NCBI RefSeq assembly: GCF_910594005.1
Contig: NC_057825.1
Location: forward strand, 52,979,037-53,043,036
Source of the DNA: Cervus elaphus
Lineage: Eukaryota; Chordata; Mammalia; Artiodactyla; Cervidae
Direction of reading: 5' to 3'
Length of the DNA: 64,000 bases
In this document: positions 44,497 through 56,955 of the stretch, one piece after another
How positions within the stretch are numbered: the stretch's first letter is position 1
Layout: each line of letters begins with the position of its first letter
Translations under genes and position numbers: made by a program
Notes under the pieces: generated by a model
Told to the model about the DNA's origin: nothing
The model's database searches: none
What the model saw: only the letters and a program-made list of their open reading frames with translations

Positions 44497-45204
44497 ACTT
44501 AGACAACTTGATTTTTAATTCAATCAGAACAAATTCCTTTAGCCCAGAAATAGTACAAATTTGTATTATTTTTAGTATCCAAAAACAAAGAATATCCTGT
44601 GGCTGTACAATGATGAATAAATTGTGAAAATTCATAATAAGAAAAGCTATACAACAATAACAATGAATTAACTATTACTGCTCTTCAAAAAATAGATAAA
44701 ATGCCATGATATAATGCTGAGAGAAAGATACATACAAAAATCACCTTAAATATTATACTATTCATACTTCATAAACAGACAAAAATATATCATGTCAGAA
44801 GAAAGAATAATTTTTATTTTTAACTTTATGTGGCTAATTCTTGGAAAATAACATGAGGAGTGCTTTTGGAGGGTTTTTCATATTCTGTCTGTTTATCTAG
44901 GTCCTCGTCCAATTCATTAATATTAATCAAGCTGAACTCTTATTTTGCACTTTTTCTTATAAAGTAGTTATAATCAGGAAAAGAAATAGAGAAAAATAAT
45001 GCAATAGTTTTCTATTTGGTAAAAATCAACTTTCATGGATTTTAAAAAAATGAGCATTATAAGTTCAAATCTTGGCCAGCCTATTTCCAAGACCCAGGGC
45101 GTGAAATACTCTGTGTCAAATATCAATGCCTCAAGTACTATAACTGTAAGATTGAAAGTTGTTTTAATGATGAAAGATAGAGTATAGGTATTATTTCTGC
45201 TATT
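44497..45204. other. Unassigned AT-rich DNA
   Basis: Nothing recognisable was found in this stretch. Confidence 0.4.
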
Positions 45205-45265
45205 TATTGTTGTTTGGTTGCTCAGTCTTGTTCGCCTCTCTGTGACCCCGTGGACAGCGTGCCAG
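45205..45265 (-). mobile_element. BovB 3' tip, reverse, older variant
   Basis: GTTGTTTGGTTGCTCAGTC to GGACAGCGTGCCAG is the antisense of the last 60 bases of an older BovB. It runs directly into a perfect 9-bp-stem inverted repeat. Confidence 0.65.
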
Positions 45266-45289
45266 CCTGCAAGCCTCAAGTTTGCAGGC
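45262..45289. repeat. Perfect hairpin, 9-bp arms
   Basis: AGCCTGCAA and its exact complement TTGCAGGCT are separated by about nine bases. The left arm overlaps the truncated end of the BovB tip. Confidence 0.8.
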
Positions 45290-46619
45290 TTCCAAACCTG
45301 ATTTCTGTTATTAATACACACTTAAGAAATACTGCTTCCTTTTTTCTCCATCCACCACATATTCATCAAAAATGTAAAACTATAATATCATCTTGCAACC
45401 ATTTAGAACATTTATTAATTTATCTATCAAAACAATAAATTTAGATAGTCTTCCTATTTTCTAATTTCAAAATAACTAAAACTTGTAAGTATGTATTCAG
45501 TTTTAATTGACATTTTTGTGATTTCATGAGCTATCATAAACTATAATTTAGAAAAATAAAATGTTTTAGGACTCGAATTAGCATATATGGATAACATATA
45601 CATATAATATAAATTACATCAAAAAGAAGTTATAAACTGAGTTTCAGATAAAAGGTACTAATCAATCCAATACTATTTTCTCCACAACTCTTGTGCAAAG
45701 CATATTTGATATATTGCATAAAATGTAAGTTTAAAAAGTCTTAGAAAAATTATGCAACTAGTAACAAAAATATTACCAGTCTATTAAGGTGACTATGTAA
45801 TGTTGCTTCAAGGAACAGTATAGTGAGCTCATTAGAGTAGAATTGAATTTAATTGTGTTATTGTAGGTAGTTAAAATTCTGTAAGTATACTCAGTATTCT
45901 AATTTTTGATATCACAAGTTATCTCATTTAACTTCAGTAATATGGTATTGTTCCTGAAACATGGTAGTATTTAGATGAAGACTGAGACCTGAAGAATTTA
46001 ACTAAACTTCCAAATATCCCACCATCAGGTTTTTTGGTATGGCAAAATAACAACAGCAAAAAACAAAGCAAATATCCTGAGCTTTATATATATCATCTAT
46101 TCTTGACAAGTATATTCAAAGCAAAGCTTTGAGGATTTTAAAATTTTCCTTCAAGAACATTTATTAATCATGATATACAAAATATAGGTAATTGTAGAAT
46201 AGTAGATTTTCTCATTTGTCATTTGAATGCACATATTAATTTAAAAATTGTTTAAAATTAATTGTTAAAATTAATAGTGAAACAACTGAAGAACAAGTGA
46301 AATATTCCTTTGTTTGGAGCGAAATCCCATGTACACTGTCACCTATCCAACATCTCCACCCATTTTCCTTATTTATCAATTTCCTATAGTTTCTATAGAG
46401 AATCTCTGCTAAGACTAACACCATCACATACTTTTTTACTTCTGCCTAATTTTATTATTATTATTTTACATTTATCATCTTCCTTTGCCTCTTCTTTAAA
46501 TCTCTACTCATTACTTTCTTTATCTTAACATCATAAAGAGAGAATACACTGCAATGTTGTATTTTTTCTGTGTGCTATTTTACTCTTCATTCTTCAGGGC
46601 TGCATTGTCAGTTAGAAAA
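45290..46619. other. Unassigned AT-rich DNA
   Basis: I see no gene or named repeat in this 1.3 kb. Confidence 0.4.
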
Positions 46620-46625
46620 ACTATA

Positions 46626-46657
<32 letters not shown>

Positions 46658-46722
46658 GTTCTGCATGCACACACACACACACACATATATATATATTTAT
46701 ATATATGCACACATATATTTAT
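46620..46722. repeat. Compound TA/CA microsatellite
   Basis: A TATATA run, a CACACA run and further TATATA runs are interspersed, with ATGCACAC and GTTCTGCATG between them. Confidence 0.9.
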
Positions 46723-46741
46723 ATTTATCCACCAAGAGTGA

Positions 46742-46960
46742 GACTTCCCAGGTGACACTAGTGGTAAAGAACCACCTGCCAATGCAGGAGACATAGGAGA
46801 CTCAGGTTCAATCCCTGGGTCAGGAAGATCCCTGGAGGAAGGCATGGCAACCCACCAGTATTCTTGCCTGGAGAATCCCAAGGACAGAGGAGCCCGGAAG
46901 GCTACATTCCATAGGCTTGCAAGAGTTGGATAGGACTGAAGCAACTTAGCATGCACACAC
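46742..46960 (+). mobile_element. Bov-tA SINE, forward
   Basis: It runs from GACTTCCCAGGTGACACTAGTGG to GGACTGAAGCAACTTAGCATG. A possible short TSD agagtga is seen at 46735-46741 and 46961-46967. Confidence 0.92.
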
Positions 46961-46967
46961 AGAGTGA

Positions 46968-47102
46968 ACATTTATTAACATATTGACACATATTTGCTTT
47001 AGGTGTTATATGTGTAAGTTTCACTTATCATAGTTCATCAGTTACTACTACCTAATTACTAAATCCCAAAGCCTATAGTCACTAGTCACTGTTCATTAAA
47101 CC

Positions 47103-47134
<32 letters not shown>

Positions 47135-50100
47135 GTCATTTTTGAATGAATCTTACTACTTTTAACTTTCTCCTACTCATCTCCAATTCTACTTCCCTTC
47201 TTTGATATTGACATCCAGAAGAAGCTTGTATACAGAGATTTATCTATTTAGCCCTAAGTTGAGGAAAGGAACATTTATTATATTAAAACCAGGTTCTTTG
47301 GAGATGTTGAAGATCTGATGTAGACCTTAGGGAAACTTTTTTTTGTGCTCCACTGTTTTACTTGGTTTGCATTATTTTTGTATGTTCCTTTCTTCATCAT
47401 GTACTAATACTATCTGGAACATCTAAGTTAAGGTACAGGCCTAAGCGAACATTGCAAGAAGATCTGACATGATTCTACAGTTCTAAATCTTACATTTACC
47501 TGGAGAAAAAACAAATAAATATACATCCATATGATTCAGCAGTTACCTGGAATCTAGATTATGTCAGGAGAAAATACCTTAAGACAAAAATTTTGAAGCA
47601 ATTTTGTTTGGAGCAACTCTTTTAGCATCTCTCTTACAAATCTATTATACATATAATCAGTTTCCTACTGTCAACATTTCTGCTATCAGCCAAATGTAGT
47701 TTGATTAACTTGCTTACATTTTTTTTAATCCTGGTTTATTCACTTTTGATAGTGCTCTCTTCCCTTTTCAATCCTTAAGAGTAACATCATCAAGACTAAC
47801 AAGAGTAGCCTCAAGATTCCAAACTTAATACTTTTCTGTTCTTTGCTCTATAGTCACCAAGTGAGCTTATTTGTTTCTAGTTTTCCAGATATTACTCACA
47901 GTTATTAAGTATAAAATCTGTAATTCTAATTTGATATCATTCACATGCCATAAACTCATTTCTTAATGCCTCATGGACATTTTTGTCTGCAAATCCAGTA
48001 ACATTTAATATTTCTGCAACAGAATTTAATTTCTGTCTTACAACTCATGTTCTATTTTTGATCAATTCTTGTATTTCTTTATATCTCTTAAGAATACTAC
48101 AGTCCGAAAATTCCTTAAAGTTAAGAACAATGATAAATAACAAAAAACTTTGTAAACACCAACATGTTTCTAAAAACTTATATAAATAGTCACATATTTG
48201 GTCAATTGTAATTTAAGGGTATTTTAAAATCTGATTTTCCTTTCTATTGATGCTACCACTTATTTATCTAGGGGTTCTCATTAGCTTGTGCTAGAACTTC
48301 TTAACTGCTCTTCATAACAATGAGTTTATGCCCATTTCAATCCATCTGCCAAATTACTGCAAGTATTTTCTGAATTAAAGGCTGGTCATAACACTCCTCT
48401 GTTTAAAAAGAAAATACATAGATATATACATACATAAATGCCTCTCTTTAACTTTTCACTTCTCAGAGTCATGAAGTAAAACCTTTATTTATCTTCCTGT
48501 CAACATGTAAATTCTTACTTATCACTATTAATGTAACACTAAATTTCTCACCATTGCATTGAAAAAATCAGACCAACTTTTAGCTCAGTAACTTTGCCTT
48601 TTCAATGACTAATGTCAGTCCTCTCTCTTGCATATGACAAGCTCATAATTATTTTTAAGATTTACAAAGGTATCTTTAAATAATTCTTTTTTTAGCCATT
48701 GAAGGGGAAGTTAGTAGCTCACATATAACATTCAATGAATTTTATATTAGCAACATATATTTATTTAAATATATTTGTCTGGAAATCCGGTATATAGACA
48801 CCATCTGTTCTTCAACCCATCTACCCACCCTTGCATTTATTCAACTGTATGACAAATCTGTTACATAGCCTATACTTGGAAAAGAATATGCAGAGGTAGA
48901 GAAATACCATTCTATATTCTATAACCAAAAGAAATTCTCTCCAATTGCAGAAGAGACCCCACTCTAAAAGAGTGTATATACACAGCATAAAAGCATACAT
49001 ATAGTATCAATATAGCTCAGAGGAGATAAAAATTATCTTTGCTTTGGGGTATGACCAGGGAAGAATTCTTGTAAGTAGCGATGTCTGACACCAAATTTAA
49101 AGAATGAATTAGCATGCACCAGATAAGGAGGACATTTATCAGGGATAGACAATGACACATACAAAATCAGCACTCGCCAATTAAATTAATTGTAATTCCC
49201 CATTCAATATTCAACCAACACTTTTGATAACTTATTGTATGTAAGAAACTGTTGATATTAAGAATTCAAACATGCTCTTGCATTCAGATTTCATAGTTCA
49301 ATATTTTCACTCAGTACACAAAGGATAGATACAATTCAGTGATGCCTAAGTGGTAGGAAACAGCTCTGTTCCCCATTAATGCTTGGCATGATTTCACAAT
49401 AAGACAGCAAACACACTGAAAGCAATTCAGTATCATTGTTTCCCACATTAGCTAACCTAAAATTATCAGAGAAACCTGCTTAATATATAAAATTACCAAA
49501 ACAAGAAAGTAATGTTTTCCTAGTTGAAATCCCCAAATGGTTTATTTTCTCTTCAGAAGCATAAAGATGAATGGGCTTTCTGGTTTTTATCCCAGCACCT
49601 GTTCATTCTATTCACCAAGCTGCTAAATCATGTGCTTCTGCCAAAAGAGTGACAGGCCATATTTCCTAATATGTTTTAATAGTCAGAATTACAAAATATT
49701 AGATGTGATTTATTTGACATAGAAACTACAAGTTGAGACTTTCCCAAATATTTCTCTGGGTTATTTTAGGCAAAAACTGTCCATATTTTGTATATATCCA
49801 ATCATAACTTGATAGGATGCATTGAAATCTAGGGAGGAGTAGCTGTGGATAATAAAATAAATTTTTCCTGTTGCCATATGCATGTTGTTGCTCTAACAAC
49901 ATTTTTTTTTTTTTTTAATTTTCATTGACTAAGTTGGTTTATGCATTTACTGACCTCAAACTGATTTTTTAAAACATATGAGTCAATCAGTTTGGACTGG
50001 CAGGAATTCAAGCACATATTTAGTTTTTTTGCATTTCACTGTCTGGTAGAGCTGTTGTCTGTGGAGTTTCTCTGTAAGTACTGACAGCACCTATTTAAGA

Positions 50101-50363
50101 GCTGATGCAGCTTACAGAGAGATCATTAGAAGTCATACACAGGATTCTGACTACGGTGTGCATGTACTTTCTCCCTTTGAGAATAGCAGTCCCGCTGTAT
50201 TTAAAGAGTGAGAGATAAATGCACCAATAAGCAAAAGGCATTGAGCCCACCAGCCCAGTCTGATGGTATCAGATGATTTATCCCCATTCTAATGGTCTCA
50301 ACACAGTTGAATAAAATTTTATCAAAATTCATGAACACAATGAATAAAATATCCCCTGGCTTG
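46968..50363. other. Long unassigned DNA with an L2-like relic
   Basis: It includes a TG repeat (47103-47130) and an L2-like stretch (about 48290-48660, listed separately). About 49190-49290 is another vague ancient-repeat match. A T run lies at 49903-49916. No gene is seen in this 3.4 kb. Confidence 0.4.
48290..48660 (-). mobile_element. L2-like LINE relic, probably reverse
   Basis: AACTGCTCTTCATAAC, TCAATCCATCTGCC, GGTCATAACACTCCTCTGTTTAAAA and then AGAGTCATGAAGTAAAACC follow the order of an antisense L2 3' region. Divergence is high and the orientation is tentative. Confidence 0.5.
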
Positions 50364-51805
50364 TCAGTTCAGTTCAGTCGCTCAGCCATGTCTGACTCTG
50401 AGACCCTATGGACTGCAGCACGGCAGGCCTCCCTGTTCATCACCAACTCCCGGAATTTATTCAAACTCATCTCCATTGAGTTGGTGATGCCATCCAACCA
50501 TCTAATCCTCTGTTGTCCCCTTCTCCTCCTGCCTTCAATCTTTCAGAGCATCAAGGTCTTTTCAAATGAGTCAGTTCTTCATATCAGGTAGCCAAAGTAT
50601 TGGAGTGTCAGTTTAAACATCATTCCTCCCAATGAACATTTAGGACTGATTTCCTTTAGGATGGACTGATTGGATCCTCTTGCAGTCCAAGGGACTCTCA
50701 AGAGTCTTCTCCAACACCACAGTTCAAAAGTATCAATTCTTCAGCGCTCAGCTTTCTTTATAGTCCAACTCTCACATCCATACAAGACTACCGGAAAAAT
50801 CATAGCCTTGACTAGCTGAAATTTTGTTGACAAAGTAATGTCTCTGCTTTTTAATATGCTGTCTAAGTTGGTCATAACTTTCCTTCCAGGGAGTAATTTT
50901 AATTTCATGGCTGCAATCACCATTGGCAGTGATTTTGGAGTCCAAATAAATAAATAAATAAATAAAGTCAGGAACTGTTTCTACTGTTTCCCCATCTATT
51001 TCCTATGAAGTGATGGGACCGGATGCCATGATTTTGTCTTCTGAATGTTGAGTTTCAAGCCAACTTTTTCAGTCTCCTCTTTCACTTTCATCAAGAGGCT
51101 CTTTATTTCTTCTTCACTTTCTTCCATAAGGGTGGTGTCATCTGCTTATCTGAGGTTATTGATATTTCTCCCAGCAATCTTGATTCCAGCTTGTGCTTCC
51201 TCCAGCCCAGCGTTTCTCATGATGTACTCTGAATATAAGTTAAATAAGCAGGGTGACAATATACAGCCTTGACGTACTCCTTTTTCTATTTGGAACCAGT
51301 CTGTTGTTCCATGTCCAGTTCTAACGTTGCTTCCTGATCTGCATACAGGTTTCTCAAGAGGCAGGTAAAGTGATCTGGTATTCCCATCTCTTTCAGAATT
51401 TTCCAGAATTTATTGTGATCCACACAGTCGAAGGCTTTGGCATAGTCAATAAAGCAGAAATAGATGTTTTTCTGGAACTCTCTTGCTTTTTGATAATCCA
51501 GCAGATGTTGGCGATTTGATCTCTTGTTTCTCTGCCTTTTCTAAAACCAGCTTGAACATCTATAAGTTCACGGTTCATGTATTGCTGAAGCCTGGCTTGG
51601 AGAATTTTAAGCATTAGTTTACTAGTGTGTGAAATGAGTGCAATTGTGTGGTAGTTTGAGCATTCTTTGGCATTGCCTTTCTTTGGGATTGGAATGAAAA
51701 CTGACCTTTTCCAGTCCTGTGGCCACGGCTGAGTTTTCCAAATTTGCTGGCATATTGAGTGCAGCACATTCACAGCATCATCCTTCAGGATTTGAAATAG
51801 CTCTT
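50364..51805 (-). mobile_element. BovB, reverse, 1.44 kb, 5'-truncated
   Basis: It extends from the 3' tip (CAGTTCAGTTCAGTCGCTCAG) to the start of the RT (GGATTTGAAATAGCTC). The catalytic YADD codon for tyrosine is changed to a stop: the minus strand reads AGA TAA GCA GAT GAC at about 51140-51154. A further frameshift precedes motif A, as seen where the fingers frame (51393-51773) ends out of phase. A TAAA repeat has grown inside it at 50944-50966. No TSD was found. Confidence 0.93.
50944..50966. repeat. (TAAA)n grown inside BovB
   Basis: About five and a half TAAA units stand where other BovB copies here carry only a short A-rich CAAAAAATAAAG-type stretch. Confidence 0.85.
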
Positions 51806-52840
51806 TAACATATTCATGTATTTTATAAGCAGTACTGATTCATAGGATGTTAGTATGAATGCTATCAAAGATAAAGGCAATAGGGAATTTGTGTTATGTT
51901 TTGTCTTTTCAAGTCGACAGAAGGAAGGCTAGCACTGTAGTTACTTCTTTTCAAGACATATGATTTTGAGGCATATAATTTGTCCTGTTGCTTCAAACAG
52001 CACAAACAAATAATTCTCATTTGTTTCACAGTATGAATGAAACATTAGGTTTCTGGGCTACCACTACAATAAAGTAGCTAAAGACTTTGAGGTTTTGGTC
52101 ACTTTTCTACCTGAGTAGATCAGTTCATTTTTGCTTTCTTTATAGTTTCCCATTTAAAATAAACTTAGCATAGAAATTAATTCCTTATCCATAGTTAATC
52201 TATAAAAAAAATATGGAAAAAACAGCATGTTTCTTCTGAATTCTGAGTCTGAGTGCCTTTTTTCCGTCTGCTCACCCCATGCCCATTGTTCTTTCTCTTG
52301 CTCGTACTCTCTTATGCAGGAAAAGGAATGGAGGAGATTTGGGGGGTTGGGGAGGAATGACCATTGTTTTTCTCCAGGTCCCTAAAAATGCATTATATCT
52401 CACACCTAAAAAGTGAATTGGCATTGACCTTAGGCTCTAATATGTTGTGTTAAATTCACAAAAAAAATGTGCTCTTTTCTGCTCAACAGTGCCTGTTCAT
52501 GAAGAACTGACAAATACTGGAACAAAGGCTTAGTGGAGAACTGGCTCTTCTTGGTCTCTCCCAAATTGATTAGGGTTCTTCCTCTTTCTGAGACTCATTT
52601 TCTACATCAGTAAAATCCAGATATTGCTTTAGCTCCCTTCCACCTTCAACTCAGTATGGTTATATAATATATGAACAAGTTTTAGATGGACTTTTTATTG
52701 AAATATTATATTTTTGTTATAATATATTCATTCATAGATAAGGAAGAGTGATAAATTGTGTGATTCATTACAAAAAAAAATAGTGTCTTGCTCTTCCTCC
52801 CCTCCAAGAATGCTTACATCATTTACTATCGAGAATTGGA
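51806..52840. other. Unassigned DNA
   Basis: I see nothing recognisable in this 1 kb. Confidence 0.4.
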
Positions 52841-52844
52841 CATG

Positions 52845-53140
52845 TGACTTTCTTTAGTCAATAAAATGTGAGCAACAATGACATTGCACTTCCTATATGG
52901 AAGTTTTATAACCTTTACATGCTTCACATACCTATTTGCATTGCCAAAAAAACAGTCACATTCCATATTGAGCTTATTCTGTCAGCCTAGGGCTATAGTG
53001 AAGGTTACATGGAGCAAAGCCATATCTGACCTACAGTGGGCATATGATGAAAGCAAAAAATAAGGTTTTGTTACTGTAAGACATCAGCATTTCTGTATTC
53101 GTTTCCACAGCATAATGGAACTTAGACTAATCTATAAACA
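52845..53140 (+). mobile_element. MLT1-type MaLR LTR relic, forward
   Basis: GGACATGTGACTTTCTTTAGTCAATAAAATGTGAG, CCTAGGGCTATAGTGAAGG, ATGGAGCAAAGCC, GAAAGCAAAAAATAAGG and CCACAGCATAATGGAACTTAGAC follow the order of an old MLT1-like LTR, with the polyadenylation-like AAATAAGG near the right end. Confidence 0.65.
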
Positions 53141-53244
53141 GTATTTCCAAACACTCTGTCCTGCAGTGTTTACCACTTGGTTCAGAATATCTAGACACAT
53201 CGCTATTTCAATAAATGTATCATTTGTGTGTTGAGGTTAAGTGG

Positions 53245-53740
53245 TTTTTTTTTTTTTTAAATTTAGAAATAGCTATAGTACATGTTAAGGATATTTTTTA
53301 TTTTGTTCATACTCTCACATCCATGCTCTTTGGCCTGACCCACTCCCATTGCCAAATCCAAAGACTGCTTGGATTTGGATAATCGATGACAGCAGCAGGA
53401 TCCAGCAGTGATCAGGTAGATGTCTCCTTCCTAGCCCTCTTCATCACCATTCTGATAGAGGCTGGATTCCACAGGACATTCTTCTTCCAAGGCAATAAGC
53501 TCTCTCCAGGATCTAGCAACCCAGTTCCTTCTCTGGGGTGATAGATCAGTTCTTCATGTTTCTGTCAGTCCCTGAAGACTTGATACATTACGCCTATTCC
53601 CTTAACCCTGATCATAACTCTTGAATAGCCTCTTTATTAATTCTATTCAGTTTGACCTTTAAGTCTGGAATCAGTTTCCTATGGGGCGGGGTGGGGGGGG
53701 TCTCAATGCCACAGTGTCCTACATATATATTCTCCTGATA
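53245..53740. other. Possible old repeat, family unknown, with G-rich tract
   Basis: AACTCTTGAATAGCCTCTTTATTAATTC and TGGAATCAGTTTCCTATGGGG are reminiscent of an old mammalian repeat whose name I cannot give. Positions 53683-53700 are 16 G with one C and one T, a strong G-quadruplex candidate. Confidence 0.35.
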
Positions 53741-55029
53741 GTTCTTCTAAATAAAACATACATTATTTTGTCTTATTTTAGAATGAAATTTATTTGAATT
53801 GCTATTATAATTCTATTTATCGCAAATCTTTGGGTACATTTGAATAAAATCCATATTTAAGTTTTTAAAGCAAATATATGTTTTTCCTTTTAGTCAAATA
53901 TACATATTGTGTCCCAATAAGAAATTCTGCCTATTTTTTTACTAAGATTATATTTCAGATATTTTTGTTTATCTTTATATGTCTTATTCTCATTAGGAAT
54001 AAGACTTCATTAAATTTTATTGTGCAACTTGTGATTTCTGGCATAGAGGAACACTATATAAACCTATTGTAGCCAGTCACTTCCAAACACTTTGCTAAAT
54101 CATTTTATATAAAATAATTATAACTTTTTTTTGTTCTTGTTTTCTACATTATACATACATGGGCTGGTACTTCCACAATGACGTTTCATGTAGATGCTTC
54201 GCAATGATTGAAAGAAAAGTTAATCCCACCATTCTGGTACTTTCCTAGAAGTTAGAGCTACCACTTTTCTTCACAAAATCAAGGTGCCTCTTTGAGCCTT
54301 TCATTGCATCCCATGGGATCAATAACTTCACAATTGGGTGAAACAGTAAGATCTTCATATTCATTGGGCCGTGTTTCCAGAAGACAGAGTCACTGCACTG
54401 AGAAGAGATTGTGGGACCTGCTGTGCTAGAACTAAAGCATGGGTCTCTGTGTAGCTCACTGGTAAATATATTTTACTATATTATGACCTGGATTTCCCCA
54501 CTGGTAAGTGATGAAATGTTGATTGCAGATGATATAATAAGATATATTGTCTTGGTCTTTGAGCTGGGGGTATAGTCTCCCATGTAGCTTAAATTTGGCA
54601 ATCTATTCTTTGAAAGTCTTCAAAGAGTTGGTACTCAGTCCCCATTTTATCCATTGTATCTATTTTCTTTCTGAACATCAATCCAACCAGAGAGAAGTAG
54701 TACCTAATTGCTCCAACACATAGCTGTGTCTGATTTTAATAGAAAGGACTTTCTCATTTCACTGTTCAGCATAAAAATGACTATAACAGCCTGAATTCAA
54801 AACTCTTCCATAGATTTCACGTAGCAAACATCACATACACATGTCCCTCTACTCAGCTTTGCCAAATATATGACCTGCCAAATCGAAAATCTCATCATTT
54901 TGTATATCTACATTATCTTTGTTCACCTCCCAGTCATCTGCCTGGCATGTCATCCTTGATATTTTTTAATTTTTTTCAAAATTTATCTTAAGCATTTTTA
55001 AAGGATTTTTCTTTTTCAAGTTTAATTTT
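53741..55029. other. Unassigned AT-rich DNA
   Basis: I see no gene or named repeat. Confidence 0.4.
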
Positions 55030-55142
55030 AATTTTGGCCACAACCTGCAGTATATGGGATCCTAGCTCCCCTCCAAGGGATCAAAACCATACTCTCTGCA
55101 CTTGAAGGTGGAGTCCCTATTACTGAACTGCTGAGGAAGTCC
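55030..55142 (-). mobile_element. CHR-type SINE relic, reverse
   Basis: TTTTGGCCACAACCTGCAG, GGGATCCTAGCTCCCC, CCAAGGGATCAAAACC and AACTGCTGAGGAAGTCC follow the antisense order of a cetartiodactyl CHR SINE: body, linker, then tRNA-derived head. Confidence 0.75.
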
Positions 55143-56449
55143 TGAAAATTTTCTTAATTTTTCTTGTAAAATAACATCCTGAGTCATGTTGAAATTTCAA
55201 TGAAACCTGTTTGGATTAATACCAGTTTTAATAAGAAAGAAAACAAGTATTATTATTATTATATCTAAAAGCATTTCATATAAAATGCTTAGCAATATCC
55301 AAATACTGGGTTAAGCTATTTCTATGTGTATAAATGCACACATAAACATACACACATAAACATATACCTATATATTCATGTGCAAACATACATAAACAGA
55401 CATATGTTATATAATTATATTTGATAATCAGAGTACACCTGTGAGGTAGACACTTTTTATTTCTATTTTAAAATAGAAATTTAGGTTAAGAAATTAAGAT
55501 TAATCACATAACTGTGATTTAATTTCATATATTGACCAACAAAAATATAGTTTAAAGGTTTATCTTTTTGTTAATCCTAAAATAAATTAGGTTTATTTTA
55601 TATGCAACTGGGGAGGTTTGAAAGCATTTTTTAACTGCACCTCACTCAACCTGGTACATATTTGTCTGAAAGCTCTGCAAAGATCTATTTGGGGCATTGG
55701 AAATGATTGGTGATATGTACTGGACTGGAGAGACATCAATAACATTGAGAATATTCCTGGGAATAGAAGAACAGGTGTTGATGTAAAATGCATAATGATT
55801 TTTTTCTCCTGCTTTGTGAAAGGCATTAGAGAGACAGACCGAGTGAAACTTATCAACTAACCTGAAGGGAGAAATGGACACAGGGAGCATTGACCTCTGT
55901 CTCTAAGACTAGATAAGCAAACATGCCCAGGCAGATCTGTTTGAAAAAGGAAAGATAAGCAGTTACGTAAAAGTTATCGAAAACAAAGTATTCCCTGATG
56001 GAGGCATTTTCTCTTCTGTATTTCTCTGTTCTGGAGTTACTATTTTGACAGAGAAAACTGGCCCAGTGTCCCTGAAATGAAATATTTAGAGTGATTTTTC
56101 CATAGGAATACATGTAAATGTCGTTCTGAATGAATTAATCAGACAAGTGCACAGAGAATTTTAGGGTAATTCTGGCTGGTGGTTCTCTTTACAGATGCTT
56201 GGTCAGGTTCCCAGGTGGCTGCTGCGTGAAACAGCTTTTATTATTCAGCAGTGCATAACTTTGCTATTCCTGAAACTCTAAGGGTTCTGGCCAAATGAGA
56301 GATGGTTTATTGAGATGATATGTTGACTCCCACATTTACCTCTTTCTATGGACATTTGACTGAAATATTCTCTAAAATCTGTCATTATGGCAATTTTTAA
56401 AATTTTCTTGAATATTGCAAAAGAGAAAACATAAAATATTCTATTATAT
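55143..56449. other. Unassigned DNA
   Basis: Minus-strand frames of 82-87 codons at 55593-56113 overlap each other in different frames and show no domain. I regard them as chance. Confidence 0.4.
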
Positions 56450-56674
56450 TGTCAACCACAAATTGGCACGAGGTGTGGGTGCTTGTCATCTGCCTCTATA
56501 AGGATTAAGTCATGTGCCACTGCAGCAGTTGACCTCCAAAACCCCCTGAAAGAGTTCAGGGTGGAAGGCAGAAGTGAGGCACTCTGTACTCTGGGGAACT
56601 GGCAGGACAGGTCTCCAGATACTTAGATATTCTCAGCAGCTGATTTTATGAGCCCAATTCTCCTCATATCTAGA

Positions 56675-56717
56675 TATCTCCTCATATCTAGAAAATCACT
56701 AAAATTCTTCATGATGA
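56675..56717 (+). repeat. 43-bp direct repeat, copy 1
   Basis: The segment from TATCTCCTCATATCTAG to TTCATGATGA recurs in the same orientation at 57747-57789 with two differences. A short local duplication of TCTCCTCATATCTAGA precedes it. Confidence 0.9.
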
Positions 56718-56765
56718 CAATTGTTTCTTGAGACTAGCAGAAGCTTCATGAGAACCAGCAGAAGG

Positions 56766-56955
56766 TTATGATTATGTTTTTTTTCTCAATTTTAGAAGAC
56801 AGGATGCATGCATGAACTGAATTCACTCTAGAGATATCAAGGCTATAGTATGCTTTATTTAAGCATCCCTATTGCAATAGGGAGGAGAAACCAAACTCAG
56901 TTTCACTGATATAAAATATAGAAGAGTATTTAAATGCTAGAGTGAGCAAGTGTTT
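56766..56955 (+). repeat. Inverted repeat, arm 1
   Basis: The first 120 bases (56766-56885) are the reverse complement of 58121-58238 with one substitution and a two-base T-run difference, and include over 90 bases of perfect identity. The next 70 bases still match the other arm but only at roughly 80 percent. Confidence 0.92.

Noticed and set aside
55593..56113. Three minus-strand frames of 82-87 codons as exons
   Set aside because: They overlap in different frames, lack splice-site context I could support, and have no recognisable motif.
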